From: Alistipes sp.
GTDB lineage: Bacteria > Bacteroidota > Bacteroidia > Bacteroidales > Rikenellaceae
Direction: 5' to 3'
Length of the DNA stretch: 45,474 nt
NCBI GenBank assembly: GCA_017555695.1
Contig: JAFZFX010000020.1
Coordinates: 1 to 45,474, forward strand
The notes beneath the pieces were generated by a model. That model was given only the letters and a program-made list of their open reading frames with translations. It made no database searches and was not told where the DNA came from. How positions within the stretch are numbered: the first letter of the stretch is position 1; each line of letters starts with the position of its first letter. The position numbers were made by a program, and so were the translations under genes. Positions 42,725 to 45,474 of the stretch are shown here, in pieces.

Positions 42725-45010
42725 ATGAAAACCAAACTTTTAACACTGCTCGCCGTGCTTTCTACTGCAATAGCATCGGCAGAAAAGAGCGATTTCTCGC
42801 CGGTTGATTATGTCAGCCCGCTGGTGGGTACACAATCTGTACACGCCTTCTCAACAGGTAACACCTACCCCGCCATCGCACGCCCCTGGGGTATGAACTT
42901 CTGGACTCCCCAGACTGGTAAGATGGGTGATGGTTGGGCTTATGTCTATACCGAGCAAAAGATTCGCGGCTTCAAGCAGACTCACCAGCCCAGCCCGTGG
43001 ATTAACGACTACGGTCAGTTCTCAATTATGCCCGTAGTGGGTGCGCCCGAGTTCGACCAGGATAAGCGCGCAAGCTGGTTTGGCCACAAGAGCGAGGTGG
43101 CAAAGGCTTACTACTACAAGGTATATCTTGCCGAGTATGATGTAGTTACCGAGTTTTCACCCACCGACCGTGCTGCGTTGTTCCGCTTCACTTTCCCCGA
43201 GTCTAATGACTCATACATCGTAGTGGATGCTTTCGATCGCGGCTCTTACATCAACATCGACAAGGAGAACAACCGCATCACCGGTTACACTACACGCAAC
43301 TCGGGTGGTGTGACTGACAACTTCCGCAACTACTTCGTGCTGGAGTTTGACAAGCCTTTCGAGTATGTAAGCACATTCGCTAACGGCAAGCTCAAGAAGG
43401 ATGCAACCGAGCAGAAGGATAACCATGTGGGTGCCGTTATCGGCTTCAAAACCAAGAAGGGCGAGAAGGTACACGCCCGCGTAGCATCGTCATTCATCAG
43501 CCACGAACAGGCTGCACTCAACCTCAAGGAGTTGGGTAATGACTCACTGGAGGAGTTGGCCGAAAAGGGTCGTAAGGCTTGGAACGAGGTGTTGGGTCGC
43601 ATCGAGGTTGATGGTGGTAACCTCGACCAGTACCGCACATTCTACTCTTGTCTGTACCGCGCTACTCTCTTCCCGCAGAAGCACTATGAGATTAACGCCA
43701 ACGGCGAACCCGTACACTACAGCCCCCACAACGGCAAAATCGAGAAGGGTTACTTCTACACAGGCACAGGTTTCTGGGATACATTCCGTAGCCTCTTCCC
43801 TCTGCTGAACATACTCTACCCCGAGGAGAACAAGAAGATGCAGGATGGCTTTGTAAATGTATATCTCGAGAGTGGTTTCTTCCCCGAGTGGTCGAGCCCT
43901 GGTCACCGTGGCTGTATGGTTGGTAACAACTCTGCTTCGGTTTTGGCTGACGCTTACCTCAAGGGCGTAAAGGTTGATAACCCAAAGGCTATGTACGAGG
44001 GTATGCTGCACGGCGCAAACAATGTTCACCCCACAGTATCATCTTCGGGCCGTCTGGGTCACGAGTACTACAATACATTGGGCTATGTACCATACGATGT
44101 AAAGATTAGAGAGAACGCAGCCCGTACACTCGAATACGCATATAACGACTGGTGTATCTATAAGGTTGCTAAGGAGATGAATCGCCCGCAGGAGGAGATT
44201 GACCTCTACGCAAAGCGCGCTATGAACTACCGCAATCTGTTCGACCCCGAGACTAAGTTGATGCGCGGCAAGAACAAGGACGGCAAGTTTATGGCTCCCT
44301 TCTCACCTCTGAAGTGGGGTGACGCCTTCACCGAGGGTAACAGCTGGCACTACACTTGGTCGGTATTCCACGACCCGCAGGGTCTGATTGATTTGATGGG
44401 CGGCGACGAGGAGTTTGTTGAGATGCTCGACTCGGTATTTACCGTTCCTCCTATCTTCGATGAGAGCTACTACGGCGGTGTAATCCACGAGATTCGCGAG
44501 ATGACAGTGATGAATATGGGTAACTATGCTCACGGTAATCAGCCCGCACAGCATATGATCTACCTCTACAACTACGCTGGCCAGCCCTGGAAGGCGCAGT
44601 ATTGGGTGCGTCAGGTTATCGACCGCTTCTACTCGCCCACTCCCGACGGCTATTGCGGTGACGAGGATAACGGCCAGACTTCGGCTTGGTATATCTTCTC
44701 ATCTCTGGGCTTCTACCCCGTATGCCCCGCATCGGATGAGTATATTATGGGTGCACCCCTGTTCAAGAAGGCTACAATCCACCTGCCCAACGGCAAGAAG
44801 TTCGAGATTAACGCACCCGAGAACAGCACAGAGAACATCTACATCGAGAATATGAAACTCAATGGCAAGCGCTACACACGCAACTACATCACTCATAGCG
44901 ATTTGATGCGTGGCGGCAAAATGGATGTGGATATGAGCAACACACCTAACCTCAAGCGAGGCACAACAGACGGCGACCGTCCCTACTCATTCTCTCGCGA
45001 CGAGAAGTAA
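42725..45010 (+). CDS. Secreted GH92 alpha-mannosidase
   Basis: A 761-residue exported GH92 enzyme; the family removes terminal alpha-mannose (mainly alpha-1,2 and others) from host N-glycans or yeast mannan in a calcium-dependent inverting reaction. Signal peptide about residues 1-19. N-terminal beta-sandwich (VDYVSPLVGTQS; WSPQTG-like region), then the (alpha/alpha)6 barrel with FFPEWSSPGHRGCMVG, GNQPAQHMIYLYNYAGQPWK and GDEDNGQTSAWYIFSSLGFYPVCP, the last carrying the acidic catalytic residues. Specificity within GH92 cannot be read here. It ends at a strong terminator. Confidence 0.96.
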   Translation: MKTKLLTLLAVLSTAIASAEKSDFSPVDYVSPLVGTQSVHAFSTGNTYPAIARPWGMNFWTPQTGKMGDGWAYVYTEQKIRGFKQTHQPSPWINDYGQFSIMPVVGAPEFDQDKRASWFGHKSEVAKAYYYKVYLAEYDVVTEFSPTDRAALFRFTFPESNDSYIVVDAFDRGSYINIDKENNRITGYTTRNSGGVTDNFRNYFVLEFDKPFEYVSTFANGKLKKDATEQKDNHVGAVIGFKTKKGEKVHARVASSFISHEQAALNLKELGNDSLEELAEKGRKAWNEVLGRIEVDGGNLDQYRTFYSCLYRATLFPQKHYEINANGEPVHYSPHNGKIEKGYFYTGTGFWDTFRSLFPLLNILYPEENKKMQDGFVNVYLESGFFPEWSSPGHRGCMVGNNSASVLADAYLKGVKVDNPKAMYEGMLHGANNVHPTVSSSGRLGHEYYNTLGYVPYDVKIRENAARTLEYAYNDWCIYKVAKEMNRPQEEIDLYAKRAMNYRNLFDPETKLMRGKNKDGKFMAPFSPLKWGDAFTEGNSWHYTWSVFHDPQGLIDLMGGDEEFVEMLDSVFTVPPIFDESYYGGVIHEIREMTVMNMGNYAHGNQPAQHMIYLYNYAGQPWKAQYWVRQVIDRFYSPTPDGYCGDEDNGQTSAWYIFSSLGFYPVCPASDEYIMGAPLFKKATIHLPNGKKFEINAPENSTENIYIENMKLNGKRYTRNYITHSDLMRGGKMDVDMSNTPNLKRGTTDGDRPYSFSRDEK

Positions 45011-45034
45011 CGAAGGGATAAACGCCCAAAACAT

Positions 45035-45071
45035 ACACCCCGCAGGCCAATGGCTTGCGGGGTGTTTTTGT
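45035..45071 (+). terminator. Terminator after the GH92 gene
   Basis: ACACCCCGCAGGCC (45035-45048) pairs with GGCTTGCGGGGTGT around a 3-nt loop, then TTTTTG. It begins 24 bp after the stop codon. Confidence 0.9.
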
Positions 45072-45092
45072 ATTTAGACTCCACAAAACAAT

Positions 45093-45122
45093 GTGGTTGT
45101 TCAACAAATTTGTCGAACAACC
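45093..45122 (+). repeat. Hairpin related to 9924-9953
   Basis: GGTTGTTC/GAACAACC encloses AACAAATTTGTC. It matches the hairpin at 9924-9953 at 25 of 30 positions by eye, including a compensated base-pair change (C-G there, T-A here), so the stem seems to be under structural constraint. Confidence 0.6.
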
Positions 45123-45138
45123 CCTTATTCTTGGATGT

Positions 45139-45249
45139 TGTATAACAAGAGTTATTTTTAGGCTCACGAGGCCCGAGAAACCGCAGCATACTTAAGCGTA
45201 TGTGAGGATTTTGAGGGCTAGAGAAATGCCAAAATAGCCTTGTTATACA
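45139..45249. repeat. 111-bp inverted-repeat element in gene-free DNA
   Basis: TGTATAACAAG (45139-45149) and CTTGTTATACA (45239-45249) are perfect 11-bp inverted ends enclosing a further stem with CATAC/GTATG around TTAAGC (45187-45202) and TTATTTT/AAAATA arms. T-rich sequence follows on the plus strand, so it may also terminate transcription. The stretch 45011-45474 has no convincing gene; it also holds a terminator-like hairpin at about 45287-45317 and a tandem ATGTAGTCT (45441-45449, 45453-45461) near the edge. Confidence 0.55.
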
Positions 45250-45474
45250 GTTTTTTTGTATTTGGACACACCCACACAAAAAAAATGGGGCCACCTTGTT
45301 AGGCAGCCTCTTTTTCGGAAGTGAATAACACATTATTTCCGAATTAACTGATTGACAAAGTGTTAAGTTGTTTAATGGTGTAACGACTTTTCGTTAAAAA
45401 ACCGTTTAAACCTTTATTTTACGAAGATTCTACTCTTCTCATGTAGTCTTCTATGTAGTCTAAATTAAGACCAA

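Noticed and set aside
44983-45333. Minus-strand reading frame of 116 codons after the GH92 gene
   Set aside because: It spans a terminator and the inverted-repeat element and has no protein-like features.
1-45474. CRISPR array, insertion sequence or prophage
   Set aside because: No regularly spaced repeats, transposase, integrase or phage structural gene was found.

Overview
The window reads as chromosome of a gut-type Bacteroidales bacterium, possibly near Rikenellaceae/Alistipes (family-level placement is a guess). Many transcription starts carry the Bacteroidetes -7 element TAnnTTTG, sometimes with TTG about 20 bp upstream. Secreted glycosidases typical of gut Bacteroidota (GH43, GH84, GH92) are scattered among housekeeping genes, and many genes lack an obvious Shine-Dalgarno. 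No IS, CRISPR array, plasmid or prophage gene was seen.

Layout. 1-5.8 kb: a pyrophosphatase-like gene and rmuC (minus), glutaminase (plus), an ECF sigma factor with a small membrane protein (minus), and a long RluA-type pseudouridine synthase (plus). 5.8-8.0 kb: tRNA-Ala(GGC) followed by an AT-rich island with a perfect 116-bp direct duplication of the tRNA 3' end, a lipoprotein gene and a strongly structured leader. 8.0-9.9 kb: a secreted beta-propeller glycosidase-like protein and a lipoprotein. 10-14.1 kb (minus): outer-membrane barrel protein, PhoH, PepD, DAG-kinase-like operon. 14.3-15.6 kb: der. 15.7-23.3 kb (minus): a seven-gene cluster joining a tetraheme cytochrome fused to a SUMF1-type domain, a lipoprotein Gfo/Idh oxidoreductase, a cupin, a lipoprotein TIM-barrel enzyme, the ResB/CcsA cytochrome c assembly pair and a GH43. 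23.5-27.2 kb (minus): a cytoplasmic Gfo/Idh protein and a GH84 O-GlcNAcase. 27.4-29.4 kb: divergent upp and uraA. 29.7-32.7 kb: pflB-pflA. 32.8-36.4 kb: a small AT-rich accessory gene, a basic-secretory-protein-type metalloprotease and recQ. 36.5-45 kb (plus): lptB, aroA, aroC, prmC, recX, an M23 peptidase and a GH92 alpha-mannosidase. 45.0-45.5 kb: gene-free, with terminators, a 111-bp inverted-repeat element and a tandem 9-mer.

Best candidate for an undescribed system: the 15.7-23.3 kb cluster. In other Bacteroidota a NrfH-like cytochrome is followed by nrfA and then resB-ccsA. Here the NrfH-like module carries a C-terminal SUMF1 domain lacking the formylglycine-enzyme cysteines, and the place of nrfA is taken by exported sugar-type enzymes (Gfo/Idh, cupin, xylose-isomerase-like TIM barrel). 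I infer a cell-envelope redox route in which a carbohydrate is oxidised or reduced by lipoprotein enzymes and electrons pass between them and the quinone pool through the tetraheme protein; the substrate is unknown. Second in interest are the tRNA-Ala duplication with its AT-rich island and the leader at 7380-7664, whose alternative hairpins look like an attenuator.
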